This document shows positions 1-8,418 of a DNA stretch of 64,000 bases, piece by piece. The stretch is taken from positions 1,612,001 through 1,676,000 of the forward strand of contig NZ_CP023692.1 of the NCBI RefSeq assembly GCF_008704935.1. Reading direction: 5' to 3'. The DNA is from Streptomyces vinaceus. GTDB lineage: Bacteria > Actinomycetota > Actinomycetes > Streptomycetales > Streptomycetaceae. Below the pieces are notes generated by a model that saw only the letters and a list, made by a program, of their open reading frames with translations, searched no databases and was not told the DNA's origin. Both the position numbers and the translations under genes were made by a program. Every line of letters begins with the position of its first letter. The stretch's first letter is position 1.

Positions 1-2021
1 AAGTACGAGCCCGGGCGCACCCGGTAGACCTGGTCCGCGGCGCCGTCGTTGAAGCGGCGCTCCCCGCTGGCGTCGTCGGTGCCGATGACGTCGAGGGAGG
101 ACGGTCCGGCGGCCGGCTTGCCCGAGCGGTCGATCAGCTTGACCCGCAGGGTGACGGTCTGCGGCTCCACGTACAGCGAGAAGGGCGTGGAGACGTGCAC
201 GCCGTCCGCCGTGGCGACGACCCGCCCGGTGACGTCCCCGTACTGGGAGCGCTCCAGCCGGGCCGCCGGATCGAGGGCGAGAGGCACCTTGACGGTGGCG
301 CCGGCCGGGACGGTCACCGTACGGCGGTCCAGGCCCGCGATCCGGCTGCGGACGGCCGAGCCGTCGTTGCCGGTGACCTTCTCCACGGCGAGGTTCAGGG
401 TGACGGGCCGGGTGCCCGTGTTCGTGTACGGGATCTCGACGCTCGTGCGGTCGCCGCGCTCCTGCGGCCAGTCGTACGCGCCGCCCTGCACGGCTGGCGC
501 GCTCGTCACGGTGGCGTCGACGGCCGCCTTGACGTCGAGGCGGCCGCCGCCGGTCTGGCGCACGTCGCCGGGGACACCGGAGTTCGCGGAGCCGACGAGG
601 GCGGCCTTGACCTGCTGGGCGGTCCAGTCGGGGTGGCGCTGCTTGACGATGGCGGCGGCGCCCGCGACGTGCGGGGTGGCCATCGAGGTACCGGACATGG
701 ACTGGTACGCGTACACCCCGCGCCCGCCCATGGCCGCGGCGGAGATCCCGACCCCGGGGGCGGCGATCTCGGGCTTGAGGGTGTGCTGGAGTCCGGCGGG
801 TCCGCGGCTGGAGAAGGAGGCCGTGGTGTCGTCGCGGTCGACGGCGCCGACGGTGAGCACGCCGGGCGCGCAACCGGGCGAGGAGACCGTGTTGTTGCCG
901 GGGCCGGAGTTGCCGGCGGCGATCACGAAGAGGGTGGTGCCGCTCTGCGCGAGCCGCTCGGCGGCCGCCGACATGGGGTCGTCGCAGGTGGTCTGCGAGG
1001 GGTCGCCGAGGCTCATGGAGACCACGTCGGCCTTGCTGTCGACGGCCCATTCCATACCGGCGATGATCCACGAATCGAGGCCGTAGCCCTGGTCGTTGAG
1101 GACCTTGCCGCTGAGCAGTTCGGCGCCCGGCGCGACGCCCTTCTTGGCGCCGCCGCTCTCGGCTCCGGAGCCCCCGACCGTGGAGATGGTGTGGGTGCCG
1201 TGGCCCTGACGGTCCGCGTCGGTGTCGGAGTCGGTGAAGTTCTTCGACGCGGAGACACGGCCCTTGAGGTCGGGGTGGTCCAGGTCGGTGCCGGTGTCCA
1301 GGACGGCGACCTTGGTGCCCTTGCCGTCGTACCCGGCCGCCCAGGCGGCGGGCGCGTTCACCTGCTTCGTCGAACGCTCCAGGTTGGCCCGGACCTTGCC
1401 GTCGAGCCACAGCTTCTTCAGCCCGCCTGCGGCGCGGGAGCGGTCGTCGGTCACGTCGGCCCAGAAGGCGGCGGCCTGCTGCTTGTCGGCGGCGAGGGCG
1501 ACGGCCCCGATGGAGCCGAGGACGAGGGAGCGTTCGGCGCCGCGCGGGGCGGGCGGCGCGCTGCGCGCCAGGTCCCGGGAGCCGTCGTAGACGGCGATGA
1601 GCGGGAGCTTCTTGGCGTGCGCGTCGTCGTAGCCCTGCCGGATCAGGCCGGTGACGTTGAAGAGCTCCTGGTCGACCGTGCCGGCGGCGAGGGCCTTGAC
1701 CGCGCTCGCGGGGTAGACGTAGAGGTCCTTGCCGTTCTGGCGGGTCTGCACGAGGGGCTGCGAGCCGTCCTCGCGCGGCATGGCGGTGGCGGCGGTGCGC
1801 CCGGCCGGGTCGGTGGAGACCAGGATCCGGTCGCCGGTGACCAGGGTCACGGTGACCGGGGCCGTGGGTCGTCTTCCGGCCGCTTCGCCGCCGGTGAGCG
1901 GTCTGTTGCCCGCTCCCGCGGGCGCCGTGTCGATCGGCTGTGCCGCCGACGGGCCGATGGCGGTGACGGCCAGGACGGCCGCGGCGGCCGCTCCCACCGC
2001 CGTACGCGATATCGGGCGCAT
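1..2021 (-). CDS. Secreted subtilisin-like (S8) serine peptidase, 3' end outside window
   Basis: Extracellular endopeptidase. Reading starts at ATG 2021, with GGGGAG just upstream, and is still open at base 1, so the C-terminus is missing. Residues 1-27 form a Sec signal peptide: Arg near the start, an Ala/Val core, and a likely cut after IGPSAA. A propeptide-like stretch follows. The catalytic triad is plain: Asp242 (VAVLDTGTD), His274 (GHGTHT) and Ser446 (GTSMATPHVAG), with the oxyanion Asn in AAGNSGPGNN. After about residue 480 come beta-rich repeats typical of the long (1000+ residue) Streptomyces S8 enzymes. It is divergent from a TrmB/LuxR-like regulator with 127 bp between the starts. 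Family assignment is certain; substrate is unknown. Confidence 0.95.
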   Translation of the reverse strand, partial: MRPISRTAVGAAAAAVLAVTAIGPSAAQPIDTAPAGAGNRPLTGGEAAGRRPTAPVTVTLVTGDRILVSTDPAGRTAATAMPREDGSQPLVQTRQNGKDLYVYPASAVKALAAGTVDQELFNVTGLIRQGYDDAHAKKLPLIAVYDGSRDLARSAPPAPRGAERSLVLGSIGAVALAADKQQAAAFWADVTDDRSRAAGGLKKLWLDGKVRANLERSTKQVNAPAAWAAGYDGKGTKVAVLDTGTDLDHPDLKGRVSASKNFTDSDTDADRQGHGTHTISTVGGSGAESGGAKKGVAPGAELLSGKVLNDQGYGLDSWIIAGMEWAVDSKADVVSMSLGDPSQTTCDDPMSAAAERLAQSGTTLFVIAAGNSGPGNNTVSSPGCAPGVLTVGAVDRDDTTASFSSRGPAGLQHTLKPEIAAPGVGISAAAMGGRGVYAYQSMSGTSMATPHVAGAAAIVKQRHPDWTAQQVKAALVGSANSGVPGDVRQTGGGRLDVKAAVDATVTSAPAVQGGAYDWPQERGDRTSVEIPYTNTGTRPVTLNLAVEKVTGNDGSAVRSRIAGLDRRTVTVPAGATVKVPLALDPAARLERSQYGDVTGRVVATADGVHVSTPFSLYVEPQTVTLRVKLIDRSGKPAAGPSSLDVIGTDDASGERRFNDGAADQVYRVRPGSY

Positions 2022-2049
2022 CGCTCTCCCCAGGTGAATTCCGGCCAAC

Positions 2050-2072
2050 AGCTGCATTGCATGGCAAAGCTG
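2050..2072. promoter_or_regulatory. Candidate operator between protease and regulator
   Basis: The 127-bp divergent spacer contains TTGC-ATG-GCAA, a 4-bp dyad with a 3-bp centre, inside a TGCA-rich patch (TGCATTGCATGGCA). It is the only AT-richer, symmetric patch in the spacer. Binding by the neighbouring regulator is an inference, and the dyad is short enough to be chance. Confidence 0.25.
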
Positions 2073-2148
2073 CCCACAAGTCGCTTCTGACCGGCGGATG
2101 TTGGTGCTGCGGTGGCGTCACCCTGGCAGAGAGGCGGGAGGTGCGGCG

Positions 2149-3198
2149 ATGATGTCCGCGGCGGGTTTGCGCCGTGGCCGCTTCCCGCCACGAACGGTGT
2201 GGAGAGGGTGGGTGGACCGCTTGCTGAACGCCATAGGCCTGGACGAGGGCCAGGAGTCGGCGTACCGCGTACTGGTGGCACTGGGCGCGGCGGAGGTCCC
2301 GGACCTCGCGCACCGGCTGACGCTGCCGGTACCGCAGACCGAACGGGCGCTGCGGCACCTGGAACGGCACGGGCTGGCCGCGCAGTCCTCCACCCGGCCC
2401 GGGCGCTGGGTGGCCGCCCCGCCGGGGGTGGCGCTCGGGGCGCTGCTGACGCAGCAGCGGCACGAGCTGGAGCAGGCGGAACTGGCGGCGGCGCTGCTGG
2501 CGCAGGAGTACCGGGCGGAGGCCGCCGAGCCGGCGGTGCACGACCTGGTGGAGGTGGTGACGGGCGCGAGCGCGGTGGCGCACCGCTTCCACCAGCTCCA
2601 GCTGGGCGCGGCCGAGGAGGTGTGCGCGCTGGTCAGCGGCCGGCCCCAGGTGGTCACGGGGATGGAGAACGAGGCCGAGGAGCGGGCCGCCGTACGGGGT
2701 GTGGCGTACCGGGTCGTGATCGAGCGGGAGGTACTGGCCCTGCCGACCGGGATCAGGGAGGCGTCGACCGCGCTGGCGCGGGGCGAACAAGTGCGGGTGA
2801 CGGGGGACGTCCCGACGAAGCTGGTGATCGCGGACCGGTCCCTGGCCATGGTCCCGCTGACGGCGCGCGGCGCGGAGCCGGCGGCGCTGGTGGTGCACGC
2901 CTCGGGGCTGCTGGAATCCCTGATGGGGCTCTTCGAGGCGGTGTGGCGGGAGGCGCTGCCGCTGCGGCTCGGGGCGACGGGCGCGCCGGAGGAAGCGGGG
3001 GGCGTGCCCGACACCACGGACCTGGAGATCCTGACGCTGCTGCTGGCCGGGATGACGGACGCGAGCGTGGCCAAACACCTGGAGCTGGGGCTGCGGACGG
3101 TGCAGCGGCGGGTCAAGGGCCTCATGGAGCTGTCCGGGGTCACCACCCGGCTCCAGCTCGGCTGGCACGCGTACGAGAGGGGCTGGGTGGCCCGGTAG
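2149..3198 (+). CDS. TrmB/LuxR-type helix-turn-helix transcriptional regulator
   Basis: Cytosolic DNA-binding protein of 349 residues. ATG 2149 is chosen because a perfect GGGAGG lies seven bases upstream; GTG 2212 is an alternative. Residues about 30-80 form a TrmB/MarR-like winged helix (ALGAAEVPDLAHRL, then ERALRHLERHGL). The middle resembles the sensor region of TrmB-like actinobacterial regulators. Residues about 290-349 are a LuxR/GerE-type helix-turn-helix (LLLAGMTDASVAKHLELGLRT). This two-HTH layout is common in Streptomyces, often beside secreted peptidases. It is divergent from the S8 peptidase and may control it; effector unknown. Confidence 0.85.
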   Translation: MMSAAGLRRGRFPPRTVWRGWVDRLLNAIGLDEGQESAYRVLVALGAAEVPDLAHRLTLPVPQTERALRHLERHGLAAQSSTRPGRWVAAPPGVALGALLTQQRHELEQAELAAALLAQEYRAEAAEPAVHDLVEVVTGASAVAHRFHQLQLGAAEEVCALVSGRPQVVTGMENEAEERAAVRGVAYRVVIEREVLALPTGIREASTALARGEQVRVTGDVPTKLVIADRSLAMVPLTARGAEPAALVVHASGLLESLMGLFEAVWREALPLRLGATGAPEEAGGVPDTTDLEILTLLLAGMTDASVAKHLELGLRTVQRRVKGLMELSGVTTRLQLGWHAYERGWVAR

Positions 3199-3258
3199 CC
3201 GGGCGGGGTCCGCGGGGGCTGGGTGGCCCGATGGGCCCGGGTCGGTCACGCTGAGCGC

Positions 3259-3741
3259 ATGGGTCTGCCTCAGCTGCTCCTGGTGGGGCTGGTGCTGCTG
3301 CTCGGGGTGGTCGGGGTGCTGGTCCCGGGTGTGCCGGGGACGTGGCTGGTCTGGGCGGGGGTGCTGTGGTGGGCGCTGCACGAGCGGTCGGCGCTGGCGT
3401 GGTCCCTGCTGGTCGCGGCCACGGCGCTGCTGCTGGTGGTCCAGGTGGTCGAGTGGCAGTTGCCGCCGAGGCGGCTGCGCGGGGTGGGGGTCACCCGCCG
3501 GATGGCGGCGTTCGCGGGCGCGGGCGCGCTGCTGGGCTTCGTGGTGATCCCGGTGGTGGGGGCGGTTCCGGGGTTCGTGGGGGGCGTCTACCTGTGCGAG
3601 CGGCTGCGCCTGGGCACGCACGGCGAGGCCTGGGCCTCGGTACGGGCGGTGATGCGGGCGGTGGGCACGAGCGTGCTGGTGGAGCTCCTCGCATGCCTGA
3701 TGGTGGTGGGCGCCTGGCTGGGCGCGGTCGTATCGGGCTGA
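3259..3741 (+). CDS. DUF456 family membrane protein
   Basis: Small integral membrane protein of 160 residues. ATG 3259 places the first hydrophobic segment at the very N-terminus (LLLVGLVLLLGVVGVLVPG). About four to five membrane segments follow, with the family's Gly/Val/Pro-rich pattern VLVPGVPGTWLVWAG near residue 20 and GFVVIPVVGAVPGFVGG near residue 95. The segments, their spacing and the length fit DUF456. No catalytic residues are evident and the function is unknown. It follows the regulator by 60 bp on the same strand without an obvious terminator. The start has only a weak ribosome binding site. Confidence 0.8.
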   Translation: MGLPQLLLVGLVLLLGVVGVLVPGVPGTWLVWAGVLWWALHERSALAWSLLVAATALLLVVQVVEWQLPPRRLRGVGVTRRMAAFAGAGALLGFVVIPVVGAVPGFVGGVYLCERLRLGTHGEAWASVRAVMRAVGTSVLVELLACLMVVGAWLGAVVSG

Positions 3742-3798
3742 CGGGCCGCGGCCGTGATGCGGGTCCGGGGCCGTCCCGGTCCGGGTCCGTCCTGGGGA

Positions 3799-3964
3799 GT
3801 GTCGTCAAAGTGGCGTCGGCCGCCCGTCAGGGCGGTGGTCGGCGGGGTCTGGTGCGTGCGATCGCAAGGCGGAGGAGGGAATCGACGCGGAGCGTCGGTG
3901 ACCGACGACAACGCGGCGAGCGTGCGTGCCAGACCCCGCCGACCAGACGGGACTTTGACGACAC
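3799..3964. mobile_element. MITE-like element, 166 bp, with terminal and internal inverted repeats
   Basis: The ends match as inverted repeats over 19 bp with two mismatches: GTGTCGTCAAAGTGGCGTC at 3799-3817 against the complement of 3946-3964 (GTGTCGTCAAAGTCCCGTC). Inside is a second, perfect 15-bp inverted pair, GTCGGCGGGGTCTGG at 3838-3852 and its complement at 3929-3943. A small hairpin, CGTCGGT-G-ACCGACG, sits near 3893-3907 and the palindrome GCGATCGC near 3859. No reading frame fits inside. Nested symmetry with defined ends in a noncoding gap is what a non-autonomous transposable element looks like. I see no clear target-site duplication. From memory, similar GTGTCGTCAAAGT-ended elements occur in other Streptomyces; I could not check. 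Confidence 0.65.
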
Positions 3965-4042
3965 GACCTAGGGCGATGGGTCTACGTCTGCTCGGGCTGA
4001 CGCCCGATGCGGGTGGGGCGGGGCGCTGCGAGGCTGGGCCGC

Positions 4043-4423
4043 ATGACGGAGTTCGAGGGTTTCAGCGCGGCGCAGCTGGCGTACCTGCGGTCGCAACGGC
4101 TGGGGCGGTTGGCGACGGTGGACGCGGCCGGGCAGCCGCAGGCCAACCCCGTGGGGTTCTTCCCCCAGGAGGACGGAACCGTCCTGGTGGGCGGTATGGC
4201 CATGGGGTCGACGAAGAAGTGGCGCAACCTGGAGCGGAACCCGCGCCTCGCGCTCGTGGTGGACGACCTGGCGAGCACCCGCCCGTGGAAGGTGCGCGGC
4301 GTCGAGATCCGCGGCCGCGCCACGCTGGAGGTGGGCCCGCACGCGCTGGGCCCGCACTTCAGCCCGGAGGTCATCCGCATCCACCCGGAGCGCGTGTTCG
4401 CATGGGGCCTGGACGACGCCTGA
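4043..4423 (+). CDS. Pyridoxamine 5'-phosphate oxidase-fold (PPOX) oxidoreductase
   Basis: Cytosolic split-barrel flavin- or F420-binding protein of 126 residues, the usual size for the short PPOX family. The N-terminal part (LAYLRSQRLGRLATVDAAG, then QPQANPVGF) is the family's first strands and ligand-binding turn. GSTKKWRNLERNPRLALVVDD matches the second conserved block, where the KxxNLxxNP pattern is typical of PPOX class F420-dependent enzymes. The C-terminus (EVIRIHPERVFAWGLD) closes the barrel. Start ATG 4043 follows a weak purine stretch. Members reduce or oxidise varied substrates, so a specific reaction cannot be named. Confidence 0.88.
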   Translation: MTEFEGFSAAQLAYLRSQRLGRLATVDAAGQPQANPVGFFPQEDGTVLVGGMAMGSTKKWRNLERNPRLALVVDDLASTRPWKVRGVEIRGRATLEVGPHALGPHFSPEVIRIHPERVFAWGLDDA

Positions 4424-4512
4424 CCCGGACAGAAGCCCGGGGCCGGGTAGGGGACGAGGCCCGGTCCGGGGCGAGGGCCGGTACGGGACGATGACCCGGA
4501 GCCCGGTCCGCG

Positions 4513-4556
4513 GCGAGGGCCCGGAGCCGTCCGGGCGAGGGCCCGGAGCCGTCGGG
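4513..4556. repeat. Two tandem 22-bp GC-rich repeats
   Basis: GCGAGGGCCCGGAGCCGTCC plus two bases occurs at 4513-4534 and again at 4535-4556 with one mismatch; a third, decayed unit follows near 4557. The whole 4424-4620 gap is low-complexity GGCCCGG sequence between two convergent genes, with no credible coding frame. Confidence 0.7.
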
Positions 4557-4623
4557 CAAAGGCCCGGGCAGAAGCCGGGGCCAGGGCCGGGGGTGTGGGA
4601 CCGGGCGTCCGGGGCCCGGCCCG

Positions 4624-4660
4624 CGGGCGCCTGCCCTCCTCGGGGGAGGGGCGGGCGCCC
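4624..4660. terminator. GC hairpin between convergent genes
   Basis: GGGCGCCTGCCCTCCTC pairs with GAGGGGCGGGCGCCC across a very short loop, leaving a strong stem immediately past the stop of rsgA (opposite strand) and 200 bp past the PPOX gene. It lacks a T tract, as is common in actinomycetes, and could serve both directions. Confidence 0.55.
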
Positions 4661-4671
4661 GGGGGCGGGGC

Positions 4672-5799
4672 TCAGTAGCGGCCGGTGCGCTTCGCCGCGT
4701 AATTGGCCCGGCCCTCCGCCGACTTGATCCGCCAGTCCCGGCGGATCTCGTTGCGGAGCCTGGCATCCGTCTTGGCGACGATCCGCTGGTTCTCGCGGAG
4801 CAGCTTGCGGTAGCTCTCCAGCCGCCGCTCCGGCAGTTCGCCGCTGTCGACCGCCGCGAGCACCGCGCACCCGGGCTCGGCCTCGTGCGCGCAGTCGTGG
4901 AAGCGGCAGTCGGCCGCGTACTCCTCGATCTCCGAGAACACCTGTCCGACCCCGGTCCCGGCATCCCACAGGCCGACGCCCCGCAGTCCGGGGGTGTCGA
5001 TGAGGACGCCCCCGCCGGGCAGCGCCAGCAGGTTGCGGGTGGTCGTCGTGTGCCGGCCCTTGCCGTCCGCGTCACGGGTGGCCTGGACCGCCATGACGTC
5101 GTCGCCGAGCAGCGCGTTCGCCAGGGTGGACTTGCCCGCGCCCGAGACGCCGAGCAGCACGCTCGTACCGCCGGCGACGACCGCGGCCAGTACGTCCGTG
5201 CCCTCCCCGGTGTGGGAGGAGACGGTGAGGACGTCGACGCCGGGCGCCGTGGTCTCCACGTCCTGGACCAGGTGCGCGAGCGTCACCGGGTCCGGTACGA
5301 GGTCGGCCTTGGTCAGGACCACCAGCGGCTGCGCCCCGGACTCCCACGCGAGGGCCAGGAACCGCTCGATGCGGCCGAGGTCCAGCTCGACGGCCAGGGA
5401 GACCGCGATGACCGCGTGGTCGACGTTGGCGGCGAGGATCTGCCCCTCGGACCGCTTCGAGGAGGTGGAGCGCACGAAGGCGGTCCGGCGCGGCAGGTAC
5501 GTCTTGACGTACCGGGGGTTCCCGGCCGTCTCGACGACGGCCCAGTCACCGGTGCAGATGACGCGCAGCGGGTCGTGCGGGGTGACGAAGGCGGTGTCGG
5601 CGTGGACGATGCCGTCCGCGGTCATGACGTCGCACTGGCCGCGGTCCACGCGCACCACGCGGCCGGGCACCAGTCCCTGCCCGGTGTACGGGGCGAACTC
5701 GGCCTCCCACGCCTCGTCCCAGCCGAAGGGGGCGAGGGCGGACGCGTACGCGGAAGACGAGGAGGAGGAAGAAGACGTCTGGGAAGAAGAGAAAGACAA
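4672..5799 (-). CDS. rsgA: Ribosome small subunit-dependent GTPase A
   Basis: Late 30S-subunit assembly GTPase of 375 residues. The N-terminal OB-fold (PGRVVRVDRGQCDVMTADG, from about residue 45) is followed by a circularly permuted GTPase domain: G4 TKAD at 163-166, then G1 GVSGAGKS at 217-224, the TTTT switch near 251-254, and G3 DTPG at 268-271. A C-terminal zinc site has Cys298, Cys303, His305 and Cys311. The start appears to be TTG 5799, with only a weak GAAGGG upstream. The first 20 residues are Ser-rich and look unstructured. A possible micro-ORF lies 63 bp upstream on the same strand. Confidence 0.95.
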   Translation of the reverse strand: MSFSSSQTSSSSSSSSAYASALAPFGWDEAWEAEFAPYTGQGLVPGRVVRVDRGQCDVMTADGIVHADTAFVTPHDPLRVICTGDWAVVETAGNPRYVKTYLPRRTAFVRSTSSKRSEGQILAANVDHAVIAVSLAVELDLGRIERFLALAWESGAQPLVVLTKADLVPDPVTLAHLVQDVETTAPGVDVLTVSSHTGEGTDVLAAVVAGGTSVLLGVSGAGKSTLANALLGDDVMAVQATRDADGKGRHTTTTRNLLALPGGGVLIDTPGLRGVGLWDAGTGVGQVFSEIEEYAADCRFHDCAHEAEPGCAVLAAVDSGELPERRLESYRKLLRENQRIVAKTDARLRNEIRRDWRIKSAEGRANYAAKRTGRY

Positions 5800-5862
5800 G
5801 GGAAACCCTTCACAGGGTGGCCCCGGCAGCGCGCGCTCAGCGGCGGGCGAAGAGGTGTGAGG

Positions 5863-5934
5863 TCAGCCGGAGACCACGGAAGTGACATTGATGGTCTTCT
5901 GGATGCGGGCAGCGCCCTGCGCGACGACAGTCAT
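5863..5934 (-). CDS. Possible 23-residue micro-ORF upstream of rsgA
   Basis: ATG 5934 is preceded by a near-perfect GGAGGTGA at ideal spacing, and the frame runs 23 codons to TGA. The peptide starts MTVVAQGAARIQKT and ends SVVSG. It is not recognised. The very strong ribosome binding site contrasts with the weak TTG start of rsgA 63 bp downstream, so a leader or translational-control role is possible. Alternatively it is an independent small protein or chance. Confidence 0.4.
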   Translation of the reverse strand: MTVVAQGAARIQKTINVTSVVSG

Positions 5935-6144
5935 CAATGAACTCACCTCCGGGTCAGCACGTACTGGCTCGTTCCGCGCGGATCAGCGGGAACTCGATCA
6001 CCGTAGCAAGCGGTCCGCGGCGCGCGCCAACTCTTTTTCCGGCTTCTTTTCCGGCTTCCTTTCGGCAACTTTTCCGGCGGCGCCGTCGGGTGCATGTCCG
6101 ATTCGTTCAAGACCGGCGGGCCGGTCCGCTCCTAGCCTGGCCGC
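5935..6144. repeat. Noncoding spacer with 12-bp direct repeats
   Basis: The gap upstream of the micro-ORF and the VOC gene holds TTTTCCGGCTTC at 6035-6046 and 6047-6058, a decayed copy at 6059-6069 and a partial copy at 6070-6081. The local T-rich tract is unusual for this genome. No gene is seen; promoters for the divergent genes must lie here. Confidence 0.55.
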
Positions 6145-6546
6145 ATGACTTCCCGAACGACTCCCCGACTCGACATGATCGGCCTCGTCGTCTCCGACAT
6201 GGCCGCCTCGCTCGCCTTCTACCGCCGGCTGGGCCTGGACCTCCCGGCCGGGGCGGAGGCCCAGCCGCACGTGGAGGCCGTCCTGCCCGGCGGGCTCCGC
6301 ATCGGCTTCGACACGGAGGACGTGGTCCGCTCCTTCGACCCGTCCTGGACCCGGCCCACCGGGGGCGGCCGCCGGGAGCTCGCATTCCTGTGCGGGTCCC
6401 CCGCCGAGGTGGACGCGGTGTACGCCGAGCTGACGGACGCCGGGTACGAGGGCCACCTAGAGCCCTGGGACGCCTTCTGGGGGCAGCGCTACGCGGCCGT
6501 GCTCGACCCGGACGGCTGCGCGGTCTCCCTCTTCGCCGCCGCGTAG
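6145..6546 (+). CDS. VOC superfamily (glyoxalase/bleomycin-resistance-like) protein
   Basis: Cytosolic protein of 133 residues with two beta-alpha-beta-beta-beta modules. The first opens with [24 protein letters not shown], where the pattern VxDxxxSlxFYrrLG is the family's hallmark. The second is at about residues 75-133 and ends in [14 protein letters not shown], the typical D-P-D/E-G-x-x-xxL strand. Members bind a metal and act as dioxygenases, glyoxalases or drug-binding proteins; no substrate can be read from sequence. Its last 58 bp overlap, tail to tail, the 3' end of the AraC regulator on the other strand. Confidence 0.9.
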   Translation: MTSRTTPRLDMIGLVVSDMAASLAFYRRLGLDLPAGAEAQPHVEAVLPGGLRIGFDTEDVVRSFDPSWTRPTGGGRRELAFLCGSPAEVDAVYAELTDAGYEGHLEPWDAFWGQRYAAVLDPDGCAVSLFAAA

Positions 6547-7232
6547 GCCCCGGGGGTGGTCCCGGCCAGCGCGCGGAACTCGCGGGCGAGGTGGGCCTGG
6601 TCGGCGTAGCCGGCCCGGTGGGCCACCTCGGCCTGCGGAAGCCCCCGCCGGGCCAGTTCCAGCGCCCGCTGGAGGCGCAGCACGCGCCCGAGCGTGCGGG
6701 GTCCGTAGCCGAAGGCGTCGAGGGAGCGCCGGTGGAGCTGGCGGGGCCCGAGGCCGACCACCGCCGCCACGGCGGCGACGGACTCCCCCGAGCGGAGCCC
6801 CGCGGCCACGCGCGAGGCGAGGGGGTCGGGGGGAGCGCTCCGCCCCGCGCGGCTGCGGGCCAGCCGCTCCAGCCCCGCGCCGGGGTCCTCGTACGCGCTC
6901 ATCCGCTCCGCGAGGGCGCGCACCTCCGGCTCCGGCCAGAGGTCGGCGAGCTCGACCCGGCGGTCGCGCAGCTCGTGCGCGGGGACGCCGAGCAGGGCGG
7001 GGGCCGTTCCCGGGGCGAACCTCAGCCCCGATATCGCGCCGCGGGCACGGCCCGGCACCTCCCCGGCGGGGTGCGGCCCGGTGTCGGGGCCGGCCACCAG
7101 CAGCCGTCCGCCGACCCACAGCAGGTCCATGCAGCCGTCGGGCAGCACGGGCCCGCCCGGGGCTCCGGTGCGCCGCCAGACGATCGCGCCGGGCACCAGC
7201 GGGGACGGCCGCTCCTCGTACACAGCCGCCAC
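6489..7232 (-). CDS. AraC family transcriptional regulator with DUF6597-like N-terminal domain
   Basis: DNA-binding regulator of about 247 residues. Start is GTG 7232 (or GTG 7223 three codons on). The N-terminal half (GAIVWRR, then [23 protein letters not shown]) matches the ligand-binding DUF6597 domain. The C-terminal 100 residues hold two AraC-type helix-turn-helices: [20 protein letters not shown], then a second helix pair around [19 protein letters not shown], followed by the usual GTTPGAY. The stop at 6489 lies within the convergent VOC gene. Target and inducer are unknown. Confidence 0.88.
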   Translation of the reverse strand: MAAVYEERPSPLVPGAIVWRRTGAPGGPVLPDGCMDLLWVGGRLLVAGPDTGPHPAGEVPGRARGAISGLRFAPGTAPALLGVPAHELRDRRVELADLWPEPEVRALAERMSAYEDPGAGLERLARSRAGRSAPPDPLASRVAAGLRSGESVAAVAAVVGLGPRQLHRRSLDAFGYGPRTLGRVLRLQRALELARRGLPQAEVAHRAGYADQAHLAREFRALAGTTPGAYAAAKRETAQPSGSSTAA

Positions 7233-7267
7233 GCTACGCCCCGCAACCCGCTCCGCGCCGGTCGGGC

Positions 7268-8401
7268 TCAGTGCTTGCGCAGGCGGGCCGAATAGTCCTC
7301 CGGCGGCAGGAACTTCGACCAGCGCTCCGGGAACTCGGAGGGCATCTCGCCGTCCCCCTCGTCGTCGTCCTCCGACTCGCCCTCGGCCAGCGCCCGCCAG
7401 GCGGCGGCGCGCGCGATCAGCTGAGCGGCCTCCGCCTCGCGGGCCCGCTCGTTCGCCTCGCGGGCCGCGGCGGTGGCCACGGACGGCCAGACGCGGTCGA
7501 TGGCGGCGTTCACGGCCGCGCCGACGAGCACCGCGAAGGCCGACACGCCGATCCACAGCAGGACGGCGACGGGCGCGGCCAGCGAGCCGTAGATGGTCGG
7601 GCCCTCGACGGTGTTCGTGAGGTAGATCCGCAGCAGGAAGGAGCCCAGTACCCACATGGCGAGCGCCACGAGCGCGCCCGGCACGTCCTCGATCCACGGG
7701 GAGCGCACGGGGACGGACACGTGGTAGAGCGTGGTCAGGAAGGCGATGGACAGCAGGGTGACGATCGGCCAGTACAGGACCGCGATCACCTCGGTGCTCC
7801 ACGGCACCCAGCGGACGACCGCGTCGGGCCCGGCCACCATCAGCGGCAGGACGACGGCACCGATCACCAGGGCGACCACGTACAGCAGGAAGGAGAGCAG
7901 CCGGGTCTTGACGATGCCGCGCTGGCCGTCGAGCCCGTACATCACGGTGATGGTGTCGATGAAGACGTTGACGGCGCGCGAGCCCGACCAGAGGGCGAAG
8001 GCGAAACCGAGGGAGATCAGGTCGGGCCGGCCTGCCTGGGTGACGTCGTCGAGCATCGGTTTGGCGATGTCGTTGACGCCCCGGTCGGACAGGACGGTGC
8101 CGACCGCGCCCAGGATGTTCTCCTCGATGGAGGCCACGAAGGTGCCGCCCGTCCAGCCGTCGACGTACCCGAGGAGGCCCAGGAGGCCCAGGAACAGCGG
8201 CGGCAGCGAGAGCAGCGTGAAGAACGCCGCCTCGGCCGCGAGTCCGAGGATCCGGTACTCGATGCACGAATTGACGGTGTCCTTCAGCAGCAGCCACGCC
8301 ATCTTGCGCTTGGAGACGTTGCGGTAGAGGGCACGGGCCCGGTGGAGTCGCCCGGGGACCCGCTCGTGGACCCGCTCGGGTGTTTCTTTTGCTGGCTGCA
8401 C
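7268..8401 (-). CDS. YihY/BrkB-type integral membrane protein
   Basis: Inner-membrane protein of 377 residues with about six transmembrane segments. The family core is clear: [20 protein letters not shown] near residue 50, [21 protein letters not shown] near 140, and [20 protein letters not shown] near 265. A cytosolic acidic, Ala-rich tail carries [13 protein letters not shown]. The 5' end is uncertain. GTG 8401 gives the longest frame but lies only 17 bp from the divergent acyl-CoA dehydrogenase start, so an internal GTG or Met34 may be the true start. The family was once annotated ribonuclease BN; that is not supported, and the function is unknown. Confidence 0.9.
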   Translation of the reverse strand: MQPAKETPERVHERVPGRLHRARALYRNVSKRKMAWLLLKDTVNSCIEYRILGLAAEAAFFTLLSLPPLFLGLLGLLGYVDGWTGGTFVASIEENILGAVGTVLSDRGVNDIAKPMLDDVTQAGRPDLISLGFAFALWSGSRAVNVFIDTITVMYGLDGQRGIVKTRLLSFLLYVVALVIGAVVLPLMVAGPDAVVRWVPWSTEVIAVLYWPIVTLLSIAFLTTLYHVSVPVRSPWIEDVPGALVALAMWVLGSFLLRIYLTNTVEGPTIYGSLAAPVAVLLWIGVSAFAVLVGAAVNAAIDRVWPSVATAAAREANERAREAEAAQLIARAAAWRALAEGESEDDDEGDGEMPSEFPERWSKFLPPEDYSARLRKH

Positions 8402-8418
8402 GTCCTTACGGTATCCGC

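Noticed and set aside
3790..3975. Target-site duplication around the MITE-like element
   Set aside because: Flanks (CTGGGGA and GACCTAG) do not match beyond two bases.
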